64,000 nucleotides of DNA from Marinobacter sp. Arc7-DN-1 (GTDB lineage Bacteria; Pseudomonadota; Gammaproteobacteria; Pseudomonadales; Oleiphilaceae): NCBI RefSeq assembly GCF_003441595.1, contig NZ_CP031848.1, positions 3,782,001 to 3,846,000 on the forward strand, written 5' to 3'. Of this stretch, positions 19,910-27,157 are shown in pieces. The notes under the pieces were generated by a model that had not been told where the DNA came from, did not search any database, and saw nothing but the letters and a program-made list of their open reading frames with translations. The position numbers and the translations under genes are program-made. Each line of letters opens with the position of its first letter. Position 1 is the stretch's first letter.

Positions 19910-20680
19910 GTGGACCAGCCCGCCGTACTGTTTGATGAGTCTCATTGTGAGCAGTGTGCCTGTGGCGCGGGACTGGAGTTTTCCTTTACCTTTGCGTTCC
20001 AGCCGATTGTCGATGTGCTGAGCGCGTCTGTTTTTGCCTACGAGGCTCTGGTGCGGGGCCCTGAAGGGCAGGGCGCCATGAGTGTTCTTTCCAGGGTAAA
20101 CGAACGCAATCGTTACGCGTTTGATCAGGTGTGTCGCGTAAAAGCCGTGAAGCTTGCCGCTAAGCTGAAAATGGAGCCAATGCTCAGTATCAACTTCATG
20201 CCTAACGCGGTCTACCGGGCCGAGTACTGTATCCGCACCACGCTGGCGGCGGCAAAAACCTACGATTTCGACACGCGCAAGATCATTTTCGAACTTACCG
20301 AAGACGAACAGCTCAACTCAACCTCCGTTGACCACCTGGTTTCGATTATCGAGGCCTACCAGGAGATGGGTTTCAGCACCGCCATTGATGACTTTGGTGC
20401 CGGTTTTTCCCGTTACAACATTATGATGGCGAGTCCCCCGGACCTTCTTAAACTGGATATGGCGCTGATACGTAATATTCACCAGGAGCCTAACAAGCAG
20501 GCCATTGTGGCAGGCATCATCACCATGATGGGACAGTTGGGCGGCCAGATCATTGCCGAGGGCGTTGAAACCAGGGAAGAGTACTTCTGGTTACGCTCCC
20601 GGGGCATCAGCCTGTATCAGGGCTACCTGTTTGCCAAGCCAGGTTTTGAGTGCCTTCCGGAGCCGGAGTTTCCGGTGTGA
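19910..20680 (+). CDS. Stand-alone EAL domain protein (c-di-GMP phosphodiesterase)
   Basis: A 256-residue soluble protein that is almost only an EAL domain. The catalytic pattern is intact: YEALVRG, NFMPNAVY, ELTEDEQ, IDDFGAGFS, LLKLDMALIR, AEGVETREE and YQGYLFAKP, so c-di-GMP hydrolysis is expected. The first 22 residues carry CEQCACG, a short cysteine cluster before the domain that might bind metal or sense redox state; this is speculative. The GTG start at 19910 has AGGAG just upstream. The next gene, a small membrane protein, begins 29 bp later. Confidence 0.9.
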   Translation: MDQPAVLFDESHCEQCACGAGLEFSFTFAFQPIVDVLSASVFAYEALVRGPEGQGAMSVLSRVNERNRYAFDQVCRVKAVKLAAKLKMEPMLSINFMPNAVYRAEYCIRTTLAAAKTYDFDTRKIIFELTEDEQLNSTSVDHLVSIIEAYQEMGFSTAIDDFGAGFSRYNIMMASPPDLLKLDMALIRNIHQEPNKQAIVAGIITMMGQLGGQIIAEGVETREEYFWLRSRGISLYQGYLFAKPGFECLPEPEFPV

Positions 20681-20709
20681 GTCCTTTGTAAACCGACAGG
20701 ATCGACCCT

Positions 20710-21066
20710 TTGCTCTACCGAATGATAACCATTGTTGGCGGACTGGTATTCGTCATCGCCCTGTTCGCCCTGCTCTGGTTTTTCTGCAAGAAATTCCTGG
20801 AGCACCATGGCGTGACTGACCAGGTCAAGGATCGCGCCACGGTGCTCGCCACCTGGACCTTTGCCGGCATCAGTGTGGGGCTGGTGTTTGCGGTGGTCGG
20901 CGCATTTGTTCTTGGTCCCTGGGCCTTTTACCGAACCCTCCGGGGCCATGGTGTCGGTATTTCAGATGCCGCTGCGATCTGGTGGGGCTTCGGCATCGTT
21001 CTGGCGGCCCTTGCCATTACCGGGATCGGCTTTTTCGGGTTTCTGATGGTCGTGGGTGCCTATTAG
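20710..21066 (+). CDS. Small membrane protein of unknown function
   Basis: About 118 residues with three hydrophobic segments (roughly residues 5-27, 48-72 and 90-116), separated by a short charged loop KKFLEHHGVTDQVKDRA. No family recognised. The TTG at 20710 is preceded by AGGAT; an ATG four codons later (20722) is possible. It follows the EAL gene closely and probably shares its transcript, so a role near c-di-GMP signalling at the membrane is conceivable, without direct evidence. Its end is four bases from the end of the convergent lysR gene. Confidence 0.65.
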   Translation: MLYRMITIVGGLVFVIALFALLWFFCKKFLEHHGVTDQVKDRATVLATWTFAGISVGLVFAVVGAFVLGPWAFYRTLRGHGVGISDAAAIWWGFGIVLAALAITGIGFFGFLMVVGAY

Positions 21067-21069
21067 CCT

Positions 21070-21963
21070 TCAGTTGATTGCCCTGAGCTGTTCCCGGAAC
21101 CAGATCAGCGCAGGCTCTCTCTCGTAGGCTTTGTGCCAGTATAGATGCACGTCAATTGATGGCAGATCCGCTGGCGGATTCATAATCCGGATATTTGCCC
21201 GCTCGGCGATGATTCGGGCGTAGGCTTCCGGCATGGTCAGCAGCAGGTCGGTATCCTCAACCACCCGGCAAGCCGCGTAGTAATGCTGGCAGCGCAGCCT
21301 GATACTGCGCTGCACACCCAGCCTGGACAGCTCAAAGTCCTCGATGCCGGGCCCCTCGGTGCGCGAAGACACCAGAACGTGCTTCGCAGCCAGATAACCC
21401 TCCATATCCAGTGTTTTTGTCGTCAGCGGGTGCCCCTCCCGTGCCAGCACTACCAGACGATCCCGTCGCAGTAATTCGTGGGCGGTCTGGTTACTGACCG
21501 GCAGCAGCACGTCCACCGAAAAATCCAGTTTGCCGGCGGCCAGCTGGGTCTCCATATCGCGTCGCGCGATCCGCTGACTGACAATCTCCAGCTCCGGATA
21601 GGCGTCCAGACGCGTCATAAGCCGGGGCAGAAAGGTGGATTCCAGAATATCCCTCAGCCCCAGCGAATAAGTCTTGCGCTGGGTTACCGGATCAAAGGCA
21701 TGAAACTGGTTTACCGCGCCCTGAATCTGGGTCAGGCCCGGCCGCATGGATTCCAGGAACCGCCTGGCCAGCGGGGTGGGCACCATCTGATTGCCCTGCC
21801 GCGTGAACAGCGGATCATCAAAATGGTCCCGGAGCCGGGACAGGGAATGGCTCACGGCCGGCTGGGTCAGGTGCAGCGCCCGGGCTGCGCGGGTCAGGCT
21901 GCCCTCCCGGTAGATGGTGTCGAAAACGTGCAACAGGTTCAGGTCCAGGCGATTCAGGGCCAT
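21070..21963 (-). CDS. LysR-family transcriptional regulator
   Basis: A 297-residue regulator: N-terminal winged helix (about 1-66; LDLNLLHVFDTIYREGSLTR, LTQPAVSHSLSRLRDHF) and a substrate-binding domain (about 95-297). It is divergent from the acyl-CoA dehydrogenase operon with a 154-bp gap, the usual geometry for a LysR protein that controls the divergent genes in response to a pathway metabolite. The inducer would be expected to be an intermediate of the hydroxy- or branched-acyl-CoA route encoded there; that is inference. Confidence 0.9.
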   Translation of the reverse strand: MALNRLDLNLLHVFDTIYREGSLTRAARALHLTQPAVSHSLSRLRDHFDDPLFTRQGNQMVPTPLARRFLESMRPGLTQIQGAVNQFHAFDPVTQRKTYSLGLRDILESTFLPRLMTRLDAYPELEIVSQRIARRDMETQLAAGKLDFSVDVLLPVSNQTAHELLRRDRLVVLAREGHPLTTKTLDMEGYLAAKHVLVSSRTEGPGIEDFELSRLGVQRSIRLRCQHYYAACRVVEDTDLLLTMPEAYARIIAERANIRIMNPPADLPSIDVHLYWHKAYEREPALIWFREQLRAIN

Positions 21964-22117
21964 CAGCAGGGTCCGTTTTTGGGGAATTGGGAATAAGCAC
22001 GGTTAATAATAAACGATAAGAATAATTCAGTCGCGTAATAGTTAAGTCACCTCTAGACTGGTCTCAACGTGATTATTCCCTGCACGCCACCGTGCAACAG
22101 TCAGCGAGGATACGGCG
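21964..22117. promoter_or_regulatory. Divergent control region of lysR and the ACAD operon
   Basis: 154 bp, AT-rich in the middle. AATAAT occurs at 22005-22010 and again at 22021-22026, a spacing of 16, within a larger A/T-rich patch. LysR proteins bind partly symmetric A/T sites near such positions, so this patch is the best operator candidate. Confidence 0.4.
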
Positions 22118-23329
22118 ATGGATTTCAGTATTTCCGAGAAGGGCCAGGATTATCTCAACCGCGTGAAACAGTTCATGAAGGATGAGATTTTTCCCGTTGA
22201 AGAGCAGTACCACAAGGAGCTTGCCTCCCTGGATAACCGCTGGGTTGTGTTGCCGATCATCCGGGAACTGAAGGAAAAGGCCAAAGCCCAGGGCTTGTGG
22301 AACATGTTTTTCCCGGACGAGAAATACGGTTGTGGCCTGCTGAACTCGGATTACGCCCTCATTGCGGAAGAAACCGGGCGTAGTTTCATCGCGCCGGAGA
22401 TCTTCAACTGCAACGCGCCGGACACCGGCAATATGGAAGTGCTGATCCATTACGGCTCTGAAGAGCAGAAAGCCGAATGGCTGCCGCGATTGCTCAGCGG
22501 CGAGATCCGCTCCGCCTTCTGCATGACCGAGCCGGCTGTCGCATCTTCCGATGCCACCAACATGGAAGCAACCGCCGTTGTTGAAGGCGATGAAGTGGTT
22601 CTGAACGGCCGCAAATGGTGGAGCACCGGCATCGGCCATCCGGACTGCAAGGTGGCCATTTTCATGGGCCTGACGGATCCGGATGCCCACAAGCACCGCC
22701 GTCATTCCATGGTGCTGGTGCCGCTGGACGCCCCGGGGGTAAAAATCGAACGAATGCTGCCGGTGTTCGGTGAGTACGATGAGCCCTACGGCCATGGCGA
22801 AGTGCTGTTCGATAACGTTCGCCTGTCCCGGAGCGCATTCATTGCCGGCCCGGGACGTGGGTTTGAAATCGCCCAGGGCCGTTTGGGGCCGGGGCGCGTA
22901 CACCACTGCATGCGCGCCATCGGTGCGGCAGAGCGCACCCTGGAGCTGTTGATCAGGCGGGCGACCACCCGTGAAGCGTTCGGGCGCCCGATCGCCAAGC
23001 TGGGCGGCAACCCGGACATCATAGCTAATGCCCGTATGGCCATCGAGCAGGCCCGCCTTCTGACCCTGAAATGCGCCTGGGCGCTGGATACCAAGGGCAT
23101 CATGGGGGCGCTGCAGGAGGTCTCGATGATCAAGGCGGTGATTCCGTCCATGTTGCAGACTATTGTTGATCAGGCCATCCAGATTCACGGTGGTGCCGGC
23201 GTCAGCGATGACGACTTCCCGCTGACGCAATTGTTCGCCTATGCTCGTGTTTTGCGTTTGGCTGATGGGCCTGATGAGGTGCATCGCGCCATGGTGGCCC
23301 GGTTGGAACTCCGGAAGTACAAATCCTGA
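22118..23329 (+). CDS. Acyl-CoA dehydrogenase, ACAD10/11-like
   Basis: A 403-residue FAD enzyme. N-terminal helical part (to about 125), a middle beta domain with AFCMTEPAVASSDATNM and WWSTGIGHPDCKVAIFMG (substrate and FAD contacts), and a C-terminal domain with GRVHHCMRAIGAAER, TREAFGRPIAKLGG and QIHGGAGVSDDDFPL. These features are those of the branch that includes human ACAD10/ACAD11 and bacterial homologues usually paired with an APH-type kinase, as here (24532-25596). Enzymes of that branch act on 4-phosphoacyl-CoA made from 4-hydroxyacyl-CoA; that substrate is inferred from context. First gene of the operon opposite lysR. Two hairpin repeats lie between it and the next gene. Confidence 0.9.
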   Translation: MDFSISEKGQDYLNRVKQFMKDEIFPVEEQYHKELASLDNRWVVLPIIRELKEKAKAQGLWNMFFPDEKYGCGLLNSDYALIAEETGRSFIAPEIFNCNAPDTGNMEVLIHYGSEEQKAEWLPRLLSGEIRSAFCMTEPAVASSDATNMEATAVVEGDEVVLNGRKWWSTGIGHPDCKVAIFMGLTDPDAHKHRRHSMVLVPLDAPGVKIERMLPVFGEYDEPYGHGEVLFDNVRLSRSAFIAGPGRGFEIAQGRLGPGRVHHCMRAIGAAERTLELLIRRATTREAFGRPIAKLGGNPDIIANARMAIEQARLLTLKCAWALDTKGIMGALQEVSMIKAVIPSMLQTIVDQAIQIHGGAGVSDDDFPLTQLFAYARVLRLADGPDEVHRAMVARLELRKYKS

Positions 23330-23352
23330 TCAGTATTCGACATTTGGTGCCG

Positions 23353-23466
23353 GGATCGGGAGGGGACAGGTTTCTGAAACACGCTCCTTGCGGCACATCC
23401 CTGTGACGCTTGGGCTCCGCCATCCATGGCTCCGCACAGTTTCAGAAACCTGTCCCCACCCGATCC
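23353..23466. repeat. Long-arm hairpin element, copy A
   Basis: Inverted arms of 28 nt (23353-23380 and 23439-23466; one mismatch) contain GGGGACAGGTTTCTGAAAC and its complement. The 58-nt core begins ACGCT and ends GCCATCCATGGCTCCGCACA; the first half of its core differs from copies B and C. See the finding on the element family. It could act as a terminator or mRNA-stability element between the acyl-CoA dehydrogenase and the next SDR gene. Confidence 0.85.
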
Positions 23467-23512
23467 TGCAAACATTCGGATTGGATTCTGAACAGCTTGC
23501 ACATAAGTCTGG

Positions 23513-23625
23513 GAGCTGATGCCGGGTAGAGCTTTCCAAAACCTTGCGGAGCCATGGATGGCGGAGCAGAGCTTACATGGACGTATTCACAGCGTGTTTT
23601 GGAAAGCTCTACCCGGTAGCAGCTC
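23513..23625. repeat. Long-arm hairpin element, copy B
   Basis: Inverted arms of 30 nt (23513-23542 and 23596-23625; two mismatches) containing GGGTAGAGCTTTCCAAAAC and its complement, around a 53-nt core in the opposite orientation to copies A and C. On the reverse strand the core reads ACGCTGTGAATACGTCCATG onward and ends CCGCCATCCATGGCTCCGCA-like. It lies 46 bp from copy A and 53 bp before the SDR start. Confidence 0.85.
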
Positions 23626-23678
23626 TTGCACCGAACGTGACATAAAGCTAGCGCGAACTAAAACGGAGAGAACCACAC

Positions 23679-24500
23679 ATGACACAACGAGTATTCATAA
23701 CCGGCGGAGCCAGCGGTCTCGGTCGGGCGATTGCATTGCGGTACGCCAAAGAAGGCGCCAGAGTCTGCATCGGCGACATTAACCCGGAGCAGGGGGTTGG
23801 CGTTGAGAAAGAGATTACCGCAGCCGGAGGCGAGGGCTACTACGTCGAGTGCGATGTTCGACGCCTGACCGACTTCGAAAAGGTCCGCGATGATCTCGTG
23901 AAGAAATGGGGTGGCGTTGATGTGGTGGTGAACAACGCCGGTGTGGCGTCTGCCGGTTCCATCGAAGATACCGCCATGGCGGACTGGGAGTGGATTCTCA
24001 ATATTAACGTGCTGGGTGTCGTTCGTGGCTGCAAGGCGTTCACGCCCCAGTTCAAGAAGCAGGGTTCCGGCACATTTGTGAACATCGCCTCCATGGCGGG
24101 CCTGATGCTGGCACCGCTGATGGATAGCTACAACGTTTCCAAGGCCGGGGTTATTGCGCTGTCTGAGACCCTGAGTCAGGAGCTGCGGGACGACGGCATC
24201 CATGTAAGCTGTGTCTGCCCGGCGTTTTTCCAGACCAATCTGGCCAGCAGCATGCGCTCGGACCTTCCCGGAATTCAGCAAAATGTGAACAAACTGATGA
24301 AGCGTTCCAGTATTACCGCTGGGGATGTGGCTGAGGACGTTGTAAGGTCAGTGCAAGACAAGAGTTTCTGGGTGCTGCCCCACGCCAAAGAGCGCCGCAT
24401 GTGGATGCTCAAGCGGCACGCGCCCAAGGCCTTTGACTGGCTGATGCATCAGGAAAGCAAGCGCTGGATGAGCAAGATGGGCGGTAAGGCCAAGGCCTGA
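23679..24500 (+). CDS. Short-chain dehydrogenase/reductase
   Basis: A 273-residue classical SDR: cofactor motif TGGASGLGRAIAL near residue 8, VVNNAGVASAGS near 87, catalytic Ser in NIASMAG near 137 and YNVSKAG (Tyr-Lys pair) near 152. The C-terminal 70 residues are longer and more basic than average (HAKERRMWMLKRHAPK), as in lipid-associated SDRs. It precedes the APH kinase gene by 31 bp and likely oxidises or reduces a hydroxyl or keto group in the same pathway. Good AAACGGAGAG ribosome binding site. Substrate unknown. Confidence 0.85.
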   Translation: MTQRVFITGGASGLGRAIALRYAKEGARVCIGDINPEQGVGVEKEITAAGGEGYYVECDVRRLTDFEKVRDDLVKKWGGVDVVVNNAGVASAGSIEDTAMADWEWILNINVLGVVRGCKAFTPQFKKQGSGTFVNIASMAGLMLAPLMDSYNVSKAGVIALSETLSQELRDDGIHVSCVCPAFFQTNLASSMRSDLPGIQQNVNKLMKRSSITAGDVAEDVVRSVQDKSFWVLPHAKERRMWMLKRHAPKAFDWLMHQESKRWMSKMGGKAKA

Positions 24501-24531
24501 ACCCAACACATGAACAAGAGGAGAGCCCTGA

Positions 24532-25596
24532 ATGACCCAGATTGATGAGGCGATGGATATCCGTGAAGGCGAAGAGCTGGATATAGCCGCTGTAGACCGG
24601 TTCATGAAACAGGCCATTCCTGACCTCGCAGGCGAGCCGGACATTCGCCAGTACCCAGGCGGTGCCTCTAACCTGACCTACCAGGTGGATTACGGCGACC
24701 ATTCCTACGTTCTCCGTCGGCCCCCGTTCGGCAAGATCGCCAAATCGGCCCACGATATGCTGCGTGAGGCAAGGGTGATGCAGGCTCTGAAGCCGGTCTA
24801 TCCTTACGTGCCCAACATCATTGCCATTTGCGATGATCACGACGTGCTGGGCTGCGATTTCTACGTGATGGAGCGCCTGAAAGGCATCATTCTGCGCCAG
24901 GATTTCCCGAAGGACTTTGAGCTCAGTGAGGCGGACACCCGCAAGCTCTGCCTGAACGTGATTGGCAAGCTGGTGGATCTGCACTGTGTGGACACCAGGG
25001 CGGCGGGCCTGGATAAGCTGGGTAAGGGCGAGGGCTATGTGCAGCGCCAGATTGGCGGCTGGAGTGATCGCTTCCGCAAGGCCCGCACGGAGGATGTCGG
25101 TGACTTTGAGGCGGTGATGGGCTGGCTTGACGACAAGATGCCGGCGGACACTGCCCAGGTGGTGATCCACAACGATTTTCGCTTTGACAACGTGGTGCTG
25201 AACCCGGACAACCCGTTTGAAGTGATTGGCGTTCTGGACTGGGAAATGGCCACCATCGGCGACCCGTTGATGGACCTGGGTAACAGCCTGGCCTACTGGA
25301 TCGAGGCGGATGACGAGGGGCCGTTCCAGATGCTGCGCCGGCAGCCCACCCATCGCCCGGGTATGCTGACCCGCAAGGAAGTGGTGGATTACTACATGGA
25401 GCAGTCCGGTTTCAAAGCCGACAACTTCGACTTCTATGAGATCTACGGTCTGTTCCGCCTGGCGGTGATCATCCAGCAGATTTACTACCGTTTCTATCAT
25501 GGCCAGACCAGAGACAAGCGCTTTGCGGCCTTTGGTCATGCCGCCAATTATCTGGAGAAACGCTGCCAGCGACTGATTTCGGAGAGCGCCCTGTAA
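24532..25596 (+). CDS. APH-family phosphotransferase, ACAD11 N-terminal-like kinase
   Basis: A 354-residue protein of the aminoglycoside phosphotransferase / choline kinase fold. Nucleotide-binding start YPGGASNLTYQVDYG, SYVLRRPPFGK (ATP lysine region), catalytic VIHNDFRFDNVVLN, where the usual HGD is HND, and the metal site VLDWEMATIGDPLMDLG. This is the pattern of the kinase half of mammalian ACAD10/11 and of bacterial kinases that phosphorylate the 4-hydroxyl of 4-hydroxyacyl-CoA (LvaA-type). Sharing an operon with an ACAD10/11-like dehydrogenase supports that role, not drug resistance. The stop overlaps the next ATG (TAATG), so translation is coupled. Confidence 0.88.
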   Translation: MTQIDEAMDIREGEELDIAAVDRFMKQAIPDLAGEPDIRQYPGGASNLTYQVDYGDHSYVLRRPPFGKIAKSAHDMLREARVMQALKPVYPYVPNIIAICDDHDVLGCDFYVMERLKGIILRQDFPKDFELSEADTRKLCLNVIGKLVDLHCVDTRAAGLDKLGKGEGYVQRQIGGWSDRFRKARTEDVGDFEAVMGWLDDKMPADTAQVVIHNDFRFDNVVLNPDNPFEVIGVLDWEMATIGDPLMDLGNSLAYWIEADDEGPFQMLRRQPTHRPGMLTRKEVVDYYMEQSGFKADNFDFYEIYGLFRLAVIIQQIYYRFYHGQTRDKRFAAFGHAANYLEKRCQRLISESAL

Positions 25597-26285
25597 TGGC
25601 AACCATCTATCTGGTGCGCCATGGCCAGGCCAGTTTCGGGAAAGAGAACTACGACCAGCTCTCGCCCTGCGGGTGGGAGCAGGGCCGGGTTCTTGGTCGC
25701 TGGTTTGCCGGAAAGGTTGAGCCTGCGGCGGTTTTTGGTGGCGATCTGGAACGACATCGTGAAACGGTCGAGGCCATCACCACCGGATACGGGACCGAGT
25801 TGCCGGATATGCAGGTGGTACCGGGTTTCAACGAATTCGACCACATCACGGTAGTGGCCCGTTATCGCCCGGAGTGGAATGACCGTGCGGTGATGGCCAG
25901 AGACCTCAAGGCCTTCCCGAAGCCGGCCAGAGCCTTCCAGGAGGCCTTCGTGCAGGCAGTGCGCCGCTGGGTATCCGGCGAATTCGACCATGAGTATGAC
26001 GAGAGCTGGCCTGAGTTCAAGGCACGGGTACTGATCGCATTCGAGGAGATGATTGAGTACGCCGATGGTGGCGATGTGCTGGTGGCAACCTCTGCTGGTC
26101 CGGTTTCGGTGATTGCCCAGCACCTGCTCGGGCTGGACGATGCCAAAGCGCTGGGGCTGAACGAGGTGATCGCCAACACCAGCGTCACGCGGGTCCTGTA
26201 TTCAGGCCCCCGGCGCAGCCTGGCCGTGTTTAACAACTACAGCCACCTGGAAGCGGACGACCCCGCCCTGGTGACATTCCGATAA
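25596..26285 (+). CDS. Histidine phosphatase family protein
   Basis: A 229-residue phosphoglycerate-mutase-like protein. The RHG motif with the catalytic histidine is VRHGQASFG at residues 7-15; later ERHRETVEAI supplies the second Arg, and ATSAGPVSVIAQ is where the family has its second histidine region, although here the expected His is replaced by Ser/Ala (ATSAG rather than SHGG), so activity may be altered. It overlaps the kinase gene by one base. Its natural substrate might be a phosphorylated intermediate of the neighbouring kinase; this is inference from position. Confidence 0.85.
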   Translation: MATIYLVRHGQASFGKENYDQLSPCGWEQGRVLGRWFAGKVEPAAVFGGDLERHRETVEAITTGYGTELPDMQVVPGFNEFDHITVVARYRPEWNDRAVMARDLKAFPKPARAFQEAFVQAVRRWVSGEFDHEYDESWPEFKARVLIAFEEMIEYADGGDVLVATSAGPVSVIAQHLLGLDDAKALGLNEVIANTSVTRVLYSGPRRSLAVFNNYSHLEADDPALVTFR

Positions 26286-26302
26286 TGCATTGAGGTGAAC
26301 GA

Positions 26303-27073
26303 ATGAGCAGCAAGAACCTGTTTGATCTGACGGGCAAGGTTGCCCTGATTACCGGCGCCAGTCGTGGCATCGGCGAGAATATCGCCCGCACTCTGGCTGA
26401 TTACGGTGCCCACGTGATCGTCAGCAGCCGCAAGATTGACGGCTGCGAAGCGGTCGCCAGCAGCATCCGTGAAGCCGGCGGCAGCGCCGAAGCCCACGCC
26501 TGCCATATCGGGGAAATGGATCAGATCGAAAGCATCTGGGCGCACATCGAGCAAACCCACGGCAAGCTGGACATTCTGGTTAACAACGCGGCGGCGAATC
26601 CCTATTTCGGGCCGGTGGAGGACACCGACCTGGGCGCGTTCAACAAGACCGTGGATGTGAATATCCGGGGCTACTTTTTCATGTGTGCCCGCGGTGCCCG
26701 GATGATGAAAAAAGCCGGTGGCGGCTCCATCGTGAACGTGGCCTCGGTGAACGGTGTGAACCCGGGGCACTTCCAGGGCATTTACTCGGTGACCAAGGCT
26801 GCGGTCATTTCCATGACCAAGTCCTTCGCGATGGAGCTTGGCCAGCAGAAGATCCGGGTGAACGCTCTGCTCCCCGGCCTGACAGACACAAAGTTTGCCA
26901 GTGCCCTGACAACGAACGACGCAATCAAGAAACAGGCCATGGCCCACATCCCCATGAAGCGGGTAGCCGACCCGAGTGAAATGGCGGGTACGGTACTGTA
27001 TCTGGTATCTGAGGCGTCCAGCTACACCACCGGTGCCTGCATCAACGCAGACGGCGGTTATCTCACTATCTGA
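26303..27073 (+). CDS. Short-chain dehydrogenase/reductase, DHRS4-like
   Basis: A 256-residue classical SDR with TGASRGIGENIARTL near residue 18, LVNNAAANPYF near 94, catalytic NVASVNG near 147, YSVTKAA near 162 and the C-terminal INADGGYLTI. It resembles the carbonyl reductase group used with 3-ketoacyl-CoA or other carbonyls. Last gene of the cluster, 17 bp after the phosphatase, and followed eight bases after its stop by a strong terminator. AGGTGA precedes the ATG. Confidence 0.87.
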   Translation: MSSKNLFDLTGKVALITGASRGIGENIARTLADYGAHVIVSSRKIDGCEAVASSIREAGGSAEAHACHIGEMDQIESIWAHIEQTHGKLDILVNNAAANPYFGPVEDTDLGAFNKTVDVNIRGYFFMCARGARMMKKAGGGSIVNVASVNGVNPGHFQGIYSVTKAAVISMTKSFAMELGQQKIRVNALLPGLTDTKFASALTTNDAIKKQAMAHIPMKRVADPSEMAGTVLYLVSEASSYTTGACINADGGYLTI

Positions 27074-27080
27074 ATGGCCC

Positions 27081-27110
27081 GGGGTCAGATGAAAGCGTTC
27101 ATCTGACCCC
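27081..27110. terminator. Terminator hairpin GGGGTCAGATGAA...
   Basis: A perfect 13-bp stem (GGGGTCAGATGAA / TTCATCTGACCCC) with loop AGCG, then TCTTTC. It closes the ACAD cluster and lies between convergent genes. The outer nine bases match the hairpin at 15133-15158. Confidence 0.8.
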
Positions 27111-27157
27111 TCTTTCACGGGAGGTCGTGTTCAGCTTTCAGGCTGGCGAACAGGTGC

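Noticed and set aside
22073..23284. 403-codon reverse-strand frame across the acyl-CoA dehydrogenase
   Set aside because: An antisense open frame of a GC-rich gene; His/Gln/Arg-rich with no motif, while the plus strand is a textbook dehydrogenase.
24532..25596. Aminoglycoside resistance gene
   Set aside because: The fold is APH, but the motifs and operon partners point to the ACAD10/11-type metabolic kinase.
24409..25602. 397-codon reverse-strand frame opposite the APH kinase
   Set aside because: Same reason: shadow frame with no recognisable domain, opposite a clear kinase.
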